From: Hyphomicrobium sp. CS1GBMeth3
GTDB lineage: Bacteria > Pseudomonadota > Alphaproteobacteria > Rhizobiales > Hyphomicrobiaceae
Length of the DNA stretch: 64,000 nt
Assembly: GCF_900117455.1 (NCBI RefSeq)
Contig: NZ_FPHO01000003.1
Coordinates: 62,001 to 126,000 of the forward strand
Direction of reading: 5' to 3'
In this document: one piece after another, positions 54,578 to 64,000 of the stretch
Numbering within the stretch: position 1 is the stretch's first letter
Layout of the letters: each line of letters begins with the position of its first letter
Program-made: the position numbers and the translations under genes
The notes under the pieces: model-generated
What the model saw: the letters and a program-made list of their open reading frames with translations, nothing else
Databases searched by the model: none
Told to the model about the DNA's origin: nothing

Positions 54578-55162
54578 TCAGGCCGTAGCCGCGCGTCCGG
54601 CCTTGAGCGTGATCGACCACCAGACGAGATCGTCGAGCATCGGCTTCGCGGCCTCGGCCAGATGCGGATAATCGGCCATCGTCCTGCCCTCACGCAGCAT
54701 GCCGATCATCTCAACCATCCCGATATGGACGGCGTGCTTCAGCGTCGCAACATGCAGCTCGGCCAGGATGTGCCGTAGGTGCTCGACTGCACGCGAGCCG
54801 CCAACACCTCCGTAGCCGACGAAGGTCGCGGGCTTCCTGTGCGTCTCTGCGTAAAGGTGATCGAGGGCGTTCTTGAGTGCGCCGGTCACGCTGTGATTGT
54901 ACTCGGCAGTCACGAAGATGTAGCCATCGAAGCTCGCGATTGTGGCTGCCCACCGCTTCGCGACGGGATTCTCCACCGGCGCGTAGACGAGCGGCAGCTT
55001 CTCCTCGAACAGAGGCAGGGGATAGTCGCGCAGGTCAACGACTTCGAATTCGGAGTCCGTTCGCTGGCGCGCGATATCGTGGATCCACTGCGTCGGCGTA
55101 TCACCAAAGCGGCCCGGCCGCGTGGTGCTCATGATGATGCCAATTCTGGGCTTGAAAGACAT
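54578..55162 (-). CDS. NADPH-dependent FMN reductase family protein
   Basis: 194 aa flavodoxin-like protein. RIGIIMSTTRPGRFGDTPTQ is the FMN phosphate-binding loop, FVTAEYNHSVTGALKNALDH is the family signature, and VGYGGVGGSRAVEHLRHILA follows. Members reduce FMN, quinones or azo/nitro compounds with NAD(P)H. It lies 83 bp downstream of an HxlR regulator on the same strand, a common arrangement for such stress- or xenobiotic-response reductases. Confidence 0.92.
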   Translation of the reverse strand: MSFKPRIGIIMSTTRPGRFGDTPTQWIHDIARQRTDSEFEVVDLRDYPLPLFEEKLPLVYAPVENPVAKRWAATIASFDGYIFVTAEYNHSVTGALKNALDHLYAETHRKPATFVGYGGVGGSRAVEHLRHILAELHVATLKHAVHIGMVEMIGMLREGRTMADYPHLAEAAKPMLDDLVWWSITLKAGRAATA

Positions 55163-55245
55163 GGATGCTCCGCTGGCTGTTTCGCTCGCGGGCAGATAGG
55201 GGGTGCTGTCTCAAGGCCGCAAGACGGCACCTTTTGCGTCCTAAC

Positions 55246-55650
55246 TTACCTTTCGATAACCATGGGCTCCGCTTCAGCCGGCATCGCGGCGTCGAAGCGC
55301 CGACGGGACTGCACAATTCCCTTTTCGTTATCGAGAACCCAGGCTGCGATCGGCTGAAGAATTTGCATAAGGGAGCGACCCCGGTCCGACAGCTCGTACT
55401 CGACGTGCGGCGGCACCGCAGGAAAGACCGTGCGGACGATGAGCCCGTCGCGCTCGAGATGGCGAAGCGTCACCGTCGGCATGCGCTGCGAGATGCCGGG
55501 CACGGCGCGGTGCAGCTCCTTGAAACGCATGCGGCTGTCGCCCAACGCCCCGAGCAGCAGCCCGGTCCACTTGTCGCCAACTCTGCCGAGGATCTCCCGA
55601 ACAGGCCCGCAGTCCCGCACCGAGTGCTCGTGCTCCATAGGTGCCTCCAT
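55246..55650 (-). CDS. HxlR-family transcriptional regulator
   Basis: 134 aa winged-helix protein; the start may be four codons later (MEHEHSVRDC). VREILGRVGDKWTGLLLGAL is the HxlR signature, FKELHRAVPGISQRMPTVTL is the recognition region, RHLERDGLIVRTVFPAVPPH the wing, and YELSDRGRSLMQILQPIAAW the dimer helix. Members respond to aldehydes, quinones or oxidants and often regulate adjacent reductases, here the FMN reductase. It is divergent from the urea operon, 588 bp away. Confidence 0.92.
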   Translation of the reverse strand: MEAPMEHEHSVRDCGPVREILGRVGDKWTGLLLGALGDSRMRFKELHRAVPGISQRMPTVTLRHLERDGLIVRTVFPAVPPHVEYELSDRGRSLMQILQPIAAWVLDNEKGIVQSRRRFDAAMPAEAEPMVIER

Positions 55651-55898
55651 CTGGCGCGTGCAATTCCCACCGCCAAACGCAGCGGCTGACCGATCGTTAA
55701 ACTGCTATAGTGCAGCTTCGTAACAGGCGGCGAAATTTCGTCCAGTGGCCCTCTGATCACACCTCGCCTTCGAGAGTGCAAACGATTGGCATGATGCGCC
55801 TTCGACAGGCACGGCCCAGCTCAACTGACATTCGCGACGCACGCCGCAGCTCACACACAAGTCACTGATTTAAAACAGCAATATATCGAGCGCCGAAA
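55651..55898. other. Upstream part of the HxlR-urea intergenic region
   Basis: This is the distal part of the 588 bp between the hxlR-like gene and urtA. Enhancer-binding sites for NtrC would be expected here to serve the downstream sigma-54 promoter, but I could not fix a convincing one. No gene is seen. Confidence 0.35.
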
Positions 55899-55914
55899 CC
55901 GGCACGCATATTGC
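55899..55914 (+). promoter_or_regulatory. Sigma-54 promoter upstream of urtA
   Basis: CCGGCACGCATATTGC contains GG (55901-55902) and GC (55913-55914) separated by exactly 10 bases, with the extended elements GGCACG-N4-TTGC. This is a near-perfect match to the sigma-54 consensus (TGGCACG-N4-TTGCA). It predicts a start near 55926 and a leader of about 310 bases to urtA. Sigma-54 with NtrC control fits nitrogen-limited expression of urea uptake. Confidence 0.75.
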
Positions 55915-56238
55915 TGCGTCATTCTGACATTTGAGGTTCCCGCGGCCCAAAACGCCTGAGAAATCCTTGTGTTGGATCGTCGCAAATCCCTACGATTACA
56001 GGCCATTTGGAAATCGTTTTCGCCGAGTTCGCCAACCGGAAAATGCAGGCGCCGTTTCGGAGCCCTGCGCGACCGGATCGGGCGCGCGCGGCTTCGGAGA
56101 GCGCATGAATAGCCGGGCCTCCATACACGCCAGTCGGCTGACTGCCCTGTGTCGCTCGGCCATGCGGCCCGGGAGCCGGCGTCCGCCCCTGCCTGCATCT
56201 GAAACTTCGAACTGTGCTCTTTCCTTGGAGGGTTGTTA

Positions 56239-57534
56239 ATGGTTCCACAGTCTGCGGCGAGATTCGCAAAGTATGCTTTGGCATCCCTGGCTTTCATGTC
56301 AGGCGCGGCAACGGCGTCGAACGCCGACGAGACGATCAAGGTCGGCGTGCTGCACTCTCTCTCGGGCACCATGGCCATCAGCGAGACGACGCTGAAAGAC
56401 GTCATGCTGATGCTCGTTGAGGAGCAGAACAAGAAGGGCGGCCTCCTGGGCAAGAAGCTCGAGGCCGTCGTTGTCGACCCGGCGTCGAATTGGCCGCTGT
56501 TTGCCGAGAAGGCGCGCGAGCTCATCGCACAGAATAAAGTGGCCGCCGTATTCGGATGCTGGACATCGGTGTCCCGCAAATCCGTGCTGCCGGTCTTCAA
56601 GGAGCTCAACTCGATCCTGTTTTATCCCGTGCAGTACGAGGGTGAGGAGAGCGAGCGCAACGTCTTCTACACCGGCGCCGCCCCGAACCAGCAGGCAATC
56701 CCGGCCGTCGACTATCTGATGAGCGAGGACGGCGGCTCCGTCAAACGCTGGGTGCTGGCCGGCACCGACTACGTCTATCCGCGCACCACCAACAAGATCC
56801 TCGAGGCCTACCTGATCGCAAAGGGCGTGGCGAAAGAGGATATCATGATCAACTACACGCCGTTCGGTCACTCCGATTGGCAGACGATCGTATCCGACAT
56901 CAAGAAGTTCGGGTCCGCCGGCAAGAAGACGGCCGTCGTCTCGACCATCAACGGCGACGCCAACGTGCCTTTCTACAAGGAGCTCGCGAACCAGGGCGTC
57001 TCTGCGACCGACATCCCCGTCGTCGCCTTCTCCGTCGGCGAGGAAGAACTCGCGGGCGTCGACACGGCGAACCTCGTCGGCCATCTCGCGGCATGGAACT
57101 ATTTCATGTCGGTCGACACGACGGAGAACAAGGAGTTCATCACCAAGTGGCAGGAGTTCACCAAGAACCCGAAGCGCGTGACCAACGATCCTATGGAAGC
57201 GCACGTCATCGGCTTCAACATGTGGGTCAAGGCTGTCGAGAAGGCCGGCACCACAGAGCCGGATAAGGTGATCGACGCGATCGTCGGCGTCGAGACACCG
57301 AACCTCACCGGCGGCACCTCGAAGATGCTCGCCAACCATCACATCACCAAGCCCGTCATGATCGGCGAGATCCGTGCCGACGGCCAGTTCGACGTCGTCT
57401 GGCAGACAGAAGGGCTCGTCCCTGGTGACGCTTGGTCGGACTTCCTCGATGGCTCGAAGGATCTCGAGTCCGACTGGGTCGAGCTGAAGTGTGGCCAATA
57501 CGACAAGTCGAAAAAAGCTTGCGTGACGCAGTAA
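56239..57534 (+). CDS. urtA: Urea ABC transporter substrate-binding protein
   Basis: This is the periplasmic urea-binding protein. 431 aa from the ATG at 56239 with GGAGGG upstream. A signal peptide ends near TASNA-DETIKVG. VGVLHSLSGTMAISETTLKD, VDPASNWPLFAEKARELIAQ, FGCWTSVSRKSVLPVFKELN and LFYPVQYEGEESERNVFYTG are characteristic of UrtA/AmiC-like receptors. It starts the urea uptake and hydrolysis operon. A strong hairpin just after its stop probably favours a higher UrtA level than the membrane components. Confidence 0.96.
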   Translation: MVPQSAARFAKYALASLAFMSGAATASNADETIKVGVLHSLSGTMAISETTLKDVMLMLVEEQNKKGGLLGKKLEAVVVDPASNWPLFAEKARELIAQNKVAAVFGCWTSVSRKSVLPVFKELNSILFYPVQYEGEESERNVFYTGAAPNQQAIPAVDYLMSEDGGSVKRWVLAGTDYVYPRTTNKILEAYLIAKGVAKEDIMINYTPFGHSDWQTIVSDIKKFGSAGKKTAVVSTINGDANVPFYKELANQGVSATDIPVVAFSVGEEELAGVDTANLVGHLAAWNYFMSVDTTENKEFITKWQEFTKNPKRVTNDPMEAHVIGFNMWVKAVEKAGTTEPDKVIDAIVGVETPNLTGGTSKMLANHHITKPVMIGEIRADGQFDVVWQTEGLVPGDAWSDFLDGSKDLESDWVELKCGQYDKSKKACVTQ

Positions 57535-57544
57535 CTGAACAACG

Positions 57545-57580
57545 CTCCGCCAGGCGCGCTGATTGGCGCGCCTGGCGGAG
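57545..57580 (+). terminator. Intercistronic hairpin between urtA and urtB
   Basis: A perfect 15-bp stem (CTCCGCCAGGCGCGC / GCGCGCCTGGCGGAG) with loop TGATTG lies 10 bp after the urtA stop and 23 bp before the urtB start. It has no T-tract, so partial attenuation or 3' end stabilisation of a urtA-only mRNA is more likely than full termination. Confidence 0.75.
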
Positions 57581-57603
57581 ATCGCCCAAAGAAGGCGGCG
57601 CGG

Positions 57604-59217
57604 ATGCGGGATCTCTGCCTTTCGCTGATTTGTCTTTGTCTCGTTTCGTCCGGACTCGCTCTACCGGCGCGTGCTCAAGCGCCCTCGCCTCTGGATGCCG
57701 CCCTGCAGCGGCTGATGGCGGATAAGTTTCCCGAGACCGAGAAGGCAATCGCCGAGATCGCGGCGTCCGGCGAGCCGATCGCCTTCAAAATCCTGGAAGC
57801 CGCATCCCAACGCCGTCTCTTTCTCAGCCCGGCCGAGCAGAAAGTCTTCTTCAAGGACGCAAAGGGCGCGAGCTTCGAGGCCGCGACCGGAACGACCGCA
57901 CCAACGCCCCCTGCCGATCTCAAGACTGTCCGGCTGAACAACAAGCTCCGCGGATTGGTTGACGCCGCGATGGGCGCCCTCTCGCTGTTATCCGACGACC
58001 CGAGAAAACGCCGCGAAGCAGCCGCCAGCGTCTTCAAAACGAGCGACATAAAGAACCTGCCGACCGTCGAAGCCGCTTTGGCGAAGGAGCAGGTTCCCGA
58101 AATCAAGGCGGCCTTGGCTGAGGCAAGAGCCGCGATCATCGTCAAATCCGCCGCCGGCCGGGCGGATGCCGAGGTCATCGATGCCATCGACGTTCTCGCG
58201 GCACGCGGCGACCAGGAGTCGCTGGCATTGATCCAATCCGTGCCGGCAACCGCATCGGAGCCGGTTCGCGCCGCCGCTGACACCGCGACCGCATCGACCA
58301 GCACGCGGCTGGCGATGTGGGGCACGGCCCAAAATCTCTGGTACGGGCTTTCCCTGGGCTCCGTGCTTCTGCTGGCCGCCATCGGCCTCGCAATCACGTT
58401 CGGCGTCATGGGCGTGATCAACATGGCGCATGGCGAGATGGTGATGATCGGCGCCTACACGACGTTCGTCGTGCAGGAGATCATCCGCTCGTCCGCACCA
58501 GGTCTGTTCGACTACTCGCTCGTCTTTGCCGTCCCGCTGGCCTTTCTTGTTGCAGGCGCCATTGGCGTCGCCATCGAGCGCGGCGTCATCCGCTTCCTTT
58601 ACGGACGTCCGCTAGACACACTGCTCGCGACCTGGGGCATCAGCCTCATTCTCCAGCAGACGGTGCGCACCATCTTCGGCCCAACCAACCGCGAGGTCGG
58701 CGCCCCGGCCTTCATGTCAGGCGCCTTCGAGATCGGCCAGCTCTCGATCACATGGAACCGCCTCTGGATCATCGTCTTCGCCGGAGTAATCTTCGTTGGC
58801 CTGCTTTTGGCACTGCGCTACACCAGCATGGGCCTGCAGATGCGGGCCGTGACGCAAAACCGGCGTATGGCAGGGTCGATGGGCATTCGAACAGGCCGCG
58901 TCGACGCACTGACCTTCGGTCTCGGCTCCGGCATCGCCGGCCTCGCCGGTGTCGCGCTGTCGCAGATCGACAACGTCTCGCCGAACCTCGGCCAGAGCTA
59001 CATCATCGATAGCTTCATCGTAGTGATCTTCGGCGGCGTTGGCAATCTATGGGGAACGCTGATCGGCGCCATGTCGCTCGGCATCGCCAACAAGTTCCTC
59101 GAGCCGTACGCCGGTGCCGTGCTCGGCAAGATCCTGCTGCTCGTCCTCATCATCCTCTTCATTCAGAAGCGGCCGCGCGGTCTCTTCGCGCTCAAGGGGA
59201 GAGCAGTCGAGCAATGA
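57604..59217 (+). CDS. urtB: Urea ABC transporter permease UrtB
   Basis: 537 aa. Like other UrtB proteins it has a signal peptide (MRDLCLSLICLCLVSSGLAL) and an Ala-rich periplasmic domain of about 200 residues. The LivH-type permease follows: WYGLSLGSVLLLAAIGLAIT, FGVMGVINMAHGEMVMIGAY and IRTGRVDALTFGLGSGIAGL, with about eight transmembrane helices. It forms the inner-membrane channel with UrtC. Its stop overlaps the urtC start (ATGA). Confidence 0.95.
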   Translation: MRDLCLSLICLCLVSSGLALPARAQAPSPLDAALQRLMADKFPETEKAIAEIAASGEPIAFKILEAASQRRLFLSPAEQKVFFKDAKGASFEAATGTTAPTPPADLKTVRLNNKLRGLVDAAMGALSLLSDDPRKRREAAASVFKTSDIKNLPTVEAALAKEQVPEIKAALAEARAAIIVKSAAGRADAEVIDAIDVLAARGDQESLALIQSVPATASEPVRAAADTATASTSTRLAMWGTAQNLWYGLSLGSVLLLAAIGLAITFGVMGVINMAHGEMVMIGAYTTFVVQEIIRSSAPGLFDYSLVFAVPLAFLVAGAIGVAIERGVIRFLYGRPLDTLLATWGISLILQQTVRTIFGPTNREVGAPAFMSGAFEIGQLSITWNRLWIIVFAGVIFVGLLLALRYTSMGLQMRAVTQNRRMAGSMGIRTGRVDALTFGLGSGIAGLAGVALSQIDNVSPNLGQSYIIDSFIVVIFGGVGNLWGTLIGAMSLGIANKFLEPYAGAVLGKILLLVLIILFIQKRPRGLFALKGRAVEQ

Positions 59218-60350
59218 TCTCCCGAGCAATATTCCAGAGCGATATCGGCGGCGTGATCTTCCTGGCTGTGCTGGCGGCCCTGGCAATCATCGTGCCCGTG
59301 CTGCATCTCGCCGTGCCACCGGACTCTCCTTTCCACGTCTCCACGTCGACCGTCGTCGTTTTCGGCAAATACCTCTGTTTCGCCCTCCTCGCCCTCTCGT
59401 TGGATCTGATCTGGGGCTATTGCGGCATCCTTTCGCTCGGTCACGGCGCCTTCTTCGCACTCGGCGGCTATGCCATGGGCATGTATCTGAAGCTGCAGAC
59501 GAGCGGTGGCGCGCCTCCGGACTTCATGGTCTTCCTGAACTGGAAGGAGCTGCCCTGGTACTGGTGGGGCTTCGAGCATTTTCCGTTCGCCCTGCTGATG
59601 GTGATGGTCGTGCCGGGCGTCCTGGCATCTATTTTCGGCTACTTCGCCTTCCGCTCCCGCGTCACGGGCGTCTACCTGTCGATCATCACCCAACTGCTGA
59701 CGTACGCGCTCTGGCTCTCGTTCTTCCGCAACGACATGGGCTTCGGCGGCAACAACGGCCTGACCGACTTCAGCACCATTGCCGGCCTCTCTGTGCAGGC
59801 GCCGGGAACACGCGCCGCGCTGTTCTCGATATCGGCCATCGCGCTGATGGTCGGCTATCTCGTCGCCAAGGCCGTCGTCGAATCCAAGCTCGGTAAGGTC
59901 CTGGTCGCCATTCGCGACGCCGAGAGCCGCACGCGCTTCATCGGCTACCGCGTCGAAGCCTATAAGACGTTCGTCTTCACGCTCGCAGCCGTGATGGCCG
60001 GCATCGCAGGAGCCCTCTACGTGCCGCAGGTCGGCATCATCAACCCCGGCGAGTTCCATCCCGCCAACTCGATCGAGATGGTGATCTGGGTCGCCGCCGG
60101 TGGACGCGGGACGCTAACCGGCGCCGCGCTCGGCGCCGTGATCATCAACTACCTGAAGACGATCTTCACCACGGGCTTCCTGGCACCCTACTGGCTGTTC
60201 ATGCTGGGCGGACTGTTCATCCTCGTCACCGTCTTCATGCCGAAAGGCATCGTCGGAACGCTGGCGTCCTTCGATTGGCGCGGGCTGCTTGGCAAGCGGA
60301 ACGCACCGGAGCCGGTGCCGTCCGATCCCAGCGCAAAGCCTGCTGAGTAG
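59214..60350 (+). CDS. urtC: Urea ABC transporter permease UrtC
   Basis: 378 aa from the ATG at 59214, overlapping the urtB stop by 4 bp. This is a LivM-type permease with about ten transmembrane segments. LCFALLALSLDLIWGYCGIL, SLGHGAFFALGGYAMGMYLK, FGGNNGLTDFSTIAGL (NNG region) and AIRDAESRTRFIGYRVEAYK (the coupling EAA-like loop) are typical. The longer upstream frame reads inside urtB and is not used. It pairs with UrtB as the heterodimeric urea channel. Confidence 0.95.
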   Translation: MISRAIFQSDIGGVIFLAVLAALAIIVPVLHLAVPPDSPFHVSTSTVVVFGKYLCFALLALSLDLIWGYCGILSLGHGAFFALGGYAMGMYLKLQTSGGAPPDFMVFLNWKELPWYWWGFEHFPFALLMVMVVPGVLASIFGYFAFRSRVTGVYLSIITQLLTYALWLSFFRNDMGFGGNNGLTDFSTIAGLSVQAPGTRAALFSISAIALMVGYLVAKAVVESKLGKVLVAIRDAESRTRFIGYRVEAYKTFVFTLAAVMAGIAGALYVPQVGIINPGEFHPANSIEMVIWVAAGGRGTLTGAALGAVIINYLKTIFTTGFLAPYWLFMLGGLFILVTVFMPKGIVGTLASFDWRGLLGKRNAPEPVPSDPSAKPAE

Positions 60351-60361
60351 AGGAGGCGACT

Positions 60362-61126
60362 GTGGAACCGGCGAGCGACGAGATCACCCAATCGCTGCTT
60401 TATCTGAGCGGCGTCAGCGTCAGCTTCGATGGCTTCCGCGCCATCAACAATCTGTCGCTCACCATCGAGCCCGGCGAGATGCGCGCCATCATCGGCCCCA
60501 ACGGCGCCGGCAAAACGACGATGATGGACATCATCACCGGCAAGACCAAGCCAAATGTCGGGGACGTCCTTTATGACAAGGGCAAAGTCGACCTCACGCA
60601 GCTCGACGAGACGGCGATCGCCAACCTCGGCATCGGACGCAAATTCCAGAAGCCGACCGTGTTCGAGCAGCACACCGTCGAGGACAATCTTCTGCTGTCG
60701 CTGAAAAGTGACCGCAGCGTCCTGCCGAATCTGTTCTGGCACACGATGCCGGAGCACCGCCGGCGCATCGACGAGATCCTGGGCATCACCAAGCTGGAGC
60801 CGCACCGCGCGCGCATTGCCGGAGCCCTCTCACACGGACAGAAGCAATGGCTCGAGATCGGCATGCTTCTCGGACAGGACCCGAAGCTCCTGCTCGTCGA
60901 CGAGCCCGTCGCCGGCATGACCGACGCCGAAACCGAACAGACGGCCGATCTGCTGCGCGACATCGCCAAGGATCATTCGGTCGTCGTGGTCGAGCACGAC
61001 ATGGACTTCGTACGCGCGCTGAATGTCAAAGTGACGGTTCTTCACGAGGGATCGGTGCTGGCCGAAGGCCCGCTCGACCAGGTCACCTCGAACGAGCGCG
61101 TCATCGAAGTCTATCTCGGGCGTTGA
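60362..61126 (+). CDS. urtD: Urea ABC transporter ATP-binding protein UrtD
   Basis: 254 aa starting with GTG after GAGGAGGCGAC. Nucleotide-binding motifs are Walker A IGPNGAGKTTMM, signature LSHGQKQWLEIGM and Walker B LLLVDEPVAGMTD, with the H-loop in VVVEHDMDFV. This is a LivG-type subunit. GRKFQKPTVFEQHTVEDNLL is typical of UrtD. It powers urea import with UrtE. Confidence 0.95.
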   Translation: MEPASDEITQSLLYLSGVSVSFDGFRAINNLSLTIEPGEMRAIIGPNGAGKTTMMDIITGKTKPNVGDVLYDKGKVDLTQLDETAIANLGIGRKFQKPTVFEQHTVEDNLLLSLKSDRSVLPNLFWHTMPEHRRRIDEILGITKLEPHRARIAGALSHGQKQWLEIGMLLGQDPKLLLVDEPVAGMTDAETEQTADLLRDIAKDHSVVVVEHDMDFVRALNVKVTVLHEGSVLAEGPLDQVTSNERVIEVYLGR

Positions 61127-61142
61127 GCGACGGAGCCGAACC

Positions 61143-61838
61143 ATGCTGAACGTCGAGGACATCGAACTCTCCTACGGAGCCGCGAAGGCGCTCCGCAAGG
61201 TCAGCCTTACCGCCAAGCCGGGCGAGGTGACGTGTGTCCTCGGACGCAACGGCGTCGGCAAGACGTCCCTCCTGCGCGCCATCGTCGGCCAGCATCCGAT
61301 CCAATCCGGCAAGATCATGTGGGAAGGACAGAACATCTCGAGCCTGCCCACCTACGAGCGCTGCCGGCGCGGCATCGCCATCGTACCGCAGGGACGCGAG
61401 ATTTTCCCGCTCCTGACCGTGCGCGAGAACCTGGAGACGGGCTTCGCCCCGCTGGCCAGCAAGGATCGCAGGATCTCGGATGAAATCTTCGAGCTGTTTC
61501 CCGTTCTGAAATCCATGCTTCACAGGCGCGGTGGCGATCTTTCCGGAGGCCAGCAGCAGCAGCTCGCCATCGGCCGCGCACTGGTGACGAGGCCGCGACT
61601 TCTCGTTCTCGACGAGCCGACCGAAGGTATCCAACCCTCGGTCATCAAAGATATTGGCCGCGCCATCGCGTATCTTCGCAACAAGGGCGAGATGGCCATC
61701 GTGCTGGTCGAGCAGTATTTCGACTTTGCCTGCGAGTTGGCCGATCGCTTTGCGGTGATGGAGCGGGGCGCGATTGTGATGTCCGGCGGCAAGGCAGAGA
61801 TCATGTCACCAGAGGTGCGCCAGCGCGTTTCGGTCTGA
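61143..61838 (+). CDS. urtE: Urea ABC transporter ATP-binding protein UrtE
   Basis: 231 aa, LivF-type ATPase. Walker A LGRNGVGKTSLL, Q-loop IVPQGREIFPLLTVRENLET, signature DLSGGQQQQLAIGRAL and Walker B LLVLDEPTEGIQPSVIKDIG are present. MLNVEDIELSYGAAKALRKV begins the domain. The ATG follows GGAGCCGAACC. The urease accessory gene ureD starts one base after its stop, linking uptake directly to hydrolysis. Confidence 0.95.
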   Translation: MLNVEDIELSYGAAKALRKVSLTAKPGEVTCVLGRNGVGKTSLLRAIVGQHPIQSGKIMWEGQNISSLPTYERCRRGIAIVPQGREIFPLLTVRENLETGFAPLASKDRRISDEIFELFPVLKSMLHRRGGDLSGGQQQQLAIGRALVTRPRLLVLDEPTEGIQPSVIKDIGRAIAYLRNKGEMAIVLVEQYFDFACELADRFAVMERGAIVMSGGKAEIMSPEVRQRVSV

Positions 61839-61839
61839 G

Positions 61840-62661
61840 ATGACGATCCCCGGACATATCCCCTCGTACGTGCGCGCCCGCAGCGAAGTTCGGGCGCACT
61901 TTGCGCGCATCGGCGCCGCAACGCGTATCGCCGATTGCTACGAGACCGGCGGCCTGCGCCTGAAGTTGCCCCAGTCGGATGGCGTCTGTGATGGTGTTCT
62001 GATCAACACGGCGGGCGGCATGACCGGCGGCGACAGCGCGCGGATCGAAGCCACAGCCGCCCCGCACACGCGCCTGAGACTGACAACCCAATCCGCCGAG
62101 AAGGTCTACCGGGCGGAAAGGGCGCCCGCCGAGGTCCAGGTCTCCCTTCGCGTCGGCGAGCGGTCCAGGCTCGCCTGGATGCCCCAGGAAACGATCCTGT
62201 TCGATGGATCGCGCCTCAGGCGCACGCTCGAGGTCGAGACGACCGAGTGCGCGAGCCTTCTCCTGTTCGAAATGACGGTCTTTGGGCGCGTAGCGCGTGC
62301 CGAGCGCATGGCAAGCGGCGCGTTTCGAGACAGATGGCGCGTGCGGCGCGCCGGCCGGCTGATCTTTGCCGACGACGTGCGCCTCGACGACGAGATCGCC
62401 TCCACATTGGACGAAGCAGCGACAGGAGCCGGCGCCCGCGCCATCGCGACGCTGTTGCTCGTTGCGCCGGATGCGGAGAAACAATTGGCCTTTGCGCGTG
62501 AGCTTTGCGCCAGAGCGCGCGCCCATTGTGGCGCCAGCGCGTGGAATGACATGCTGATCATCCGCTTCACAGCTTCGGATCCGCAACACATTCGGCTCGA
62601 CGCATCAACGCTCATACCGCGTCTGATGCGTACAAAGCTGCCGCGGGTTTGGGCGTGCTAG
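61840..62661 (+). CDS. ureD: Urease accessory protein UreD
   Basis: 273 aa. UreD (UreH) forms the scaffold with UreF and UreG for nickel delivery to urease. GGLRLKLPQSDGVCDGVLIN, TAGGMTGGDSARIEATAAPH and TTQSAEKVYRA are family-specific, as is AWMPQETILFDGSRLRRTLE. UreE, UreF and UreG are not in the window but should follow ureC. It starts one base after urtE, so the transport and urease genes form one operon. Confidence 0.95.
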   Translation: MTIPGHIPSYVRARSEVRAHFARIGAATRIADCYETGGLRLKLPQSDGVCDGVLINTAGGMTGGDSARIEATAAPHTRLRLTTQSAEKVYRAERAPAEVQVSLRVGERSRLAWMPQETILFDGSRLRRTLEVETTECASLLLFEMTVFGRVARAERMASGAFRDRWRVRRAGRLIFADDVRLDDEIASTLDEAATGAGARAIATLLLVAPDAEKQLAFARELCARARAHCGASAWNDMLIIRFTASDPQHIRLDASTLIPRLMRTKLPRVWAC

Positions 62662-62679
62662 CGAAAACGGGGAGACGCG

Positions 62680-63305
62680 ATGAATCTGACACCACGAGAG
62701 AAAGATAAGCTCCTCATCGCAATGGCGGCGGTCGTCGCACGACGCCGCCTCGAGCGCGGGGTGAAGCTCAACTATCCGGAATCGATCGCCCTGATCACGG
62801 ATGCGGTCGTTGAAGGCGCGCGCGACGGAAAAAGCGTCGCCGAGCTGATGCAGCTCGGCGCCCATGTCGTATCCGCCGACCAAGTGATGGATGGCATCGC
62901 GGAAATGATTCACGACGTGCAGGTCGAGGCGACCTTCCCGGACGGAACGAAGCTGGTCACGGTCCACGATCCGATCCGTGGCAGGAAGAAGACGCCGGGC
63001 GTCGTGCCCGGAGAGTACGTGACGGCCGACGGCGAGATCACCCTCAACGAGGGCAGCGAGCCGATCACCCTGAGTGTCGCCAACACCGGCGACCGGCCGA
63101 TCCAGGTCGGCAGCCATTACCACTTTTTCGAAACCAACCCGGCCCTTGTGTTCGATCGCGAGAAGGCCCGCGGCACGCGGCTCAACATCGCGGCCGGCAC
63201 GGCAGTCCGCTTCGAGCCGGGACAGACGCGTGAGGTTTCGCTTGTGCCGTTCGGCGGCAAGCGTGAGGTGTACGGGTTCCGCCAGGAAGTGATGGGTAAG
63301 CTCTG

Positions 63306-63306
<1 letters not shown>
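62680..63306 (+). CDS. ureAB: Fused urease gamma/beta subunit
   Basis: 208 aa. Residues 1-100 are the gamma subunit ([20 protein letters not shown], then VELMQLGA-type and [20 protein letters not shown]). Residues from about 108 are the beta subunit ([60 protein letters not shown]). The two are joined in one frame without a stop, as in Helicobacter UreA; many alphaproteobacteria have separate ureA and ureB. ATG follows GGGGAGACGCG. It overlaps ureC by one base (TGATG). Confidence 0.95.

Positions 63307-64000
<694 letters not shown>

Noticed and set aside
56299..57498. 399-codon minus-strand frame over urtA
   Set aside because: It is antisense to a clear receptor gene with signal peptide and ribosome site.

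Overview
The window is GC-rich, gene-dense bacterial chromosome. The gene content points to an alphaproteobacterium, most likely order Hyphomicrobiales (Rhizobiales). Supporting evidence is the C4-type 5-aminolevulinate synthase (hemA), the secG-pyrG neighbourhood, ethanolamine lyase genes without a microcompartment, an OpgC-type glucan modification protein, and several small exported proteins of a kind common in that order. I see no rRNA, tRNA, CRISPR, prophage or intact insertion sequence. The genus assignment is inference.

Layout: (1) 1-5.9 kb: housekeeping genes (secG, pyrG), a lipoprotein, and a small membrane protein divergent from a membrane-anchored sulfatase-fold protein. (2) 6-10.4 kb: an amino-sugar recycling block (nagA, NagB-II type deaminase, GlcNAc kinase) divergent from murQ. 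A striking palindromic operator abuts the murQ start, and truncated gene remnants lie at both ends of the block. (3) 10.7-14.5 kb: a baeRF-family protein, decaying DNA with a universal-stress-protein remnant, a small secreted protein, and the cbpA-cbpM co-chaperone pair.

(4) 14.7-26.9 kb is the most interesting part: a divergent multiheme-cytochrome locus. Leftward runs a tight operon of a pentaheme c-type cytochrome, an outer-membrane beta-barrel, a small Tyr-rich exported protein, a CcmI-like TPR protein and hemA. Rightward runs a ferredoxin-NAD(P)H-reductase-like flavoprotein, a tetraheme c554-like cytochrome, a b-type membrane cytochrome and a membrane-anchored decaheme protein. The locus carries 19 CXXCH haem sites in total. 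It contains candidate parts for a route from cytosolic NAD(P)H through the inner membrane and periplasm to an outer-membrane barrel, plus a haem-precursor enzyme and a cytochrome-maturation-like protein. I do not recognise it as one of the named Mtr, Pio, Mto or Nrf systems.

(5) 27-44.5 kb: mixed genes. These are small exported proteins, an SGNH hydrolase overlapping opgC, an APH(6)-like kinase, cspA, a methyltransferase, a DEAD-box helicase with a repetitive tail, pdxH, fabI, a histidine phosphatase, an ArsR/SRPBCC divergent pair, aroC, and a membrane protein ending in a J-domain. (6) 44.7-64 kb: nitrogen acquisition. This holds ethanolamine permease, EutB and EutC with an AraC/EutR-like regulator, a glutamate dehydrogenase, a molybdenum hydroxylase pair (iorAB-like), an FMN reductase with an HxlR regulator, and then the urea operon urtABCDE-ureD-ureAB(fused)-ureC. 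The urea operon is preceded by a good sigma-54 promoter, and ureC is cut by the window end. Ethanolamine and urea both yield ammonia, so this end of the window reads as a nitrogen-scavenging region.
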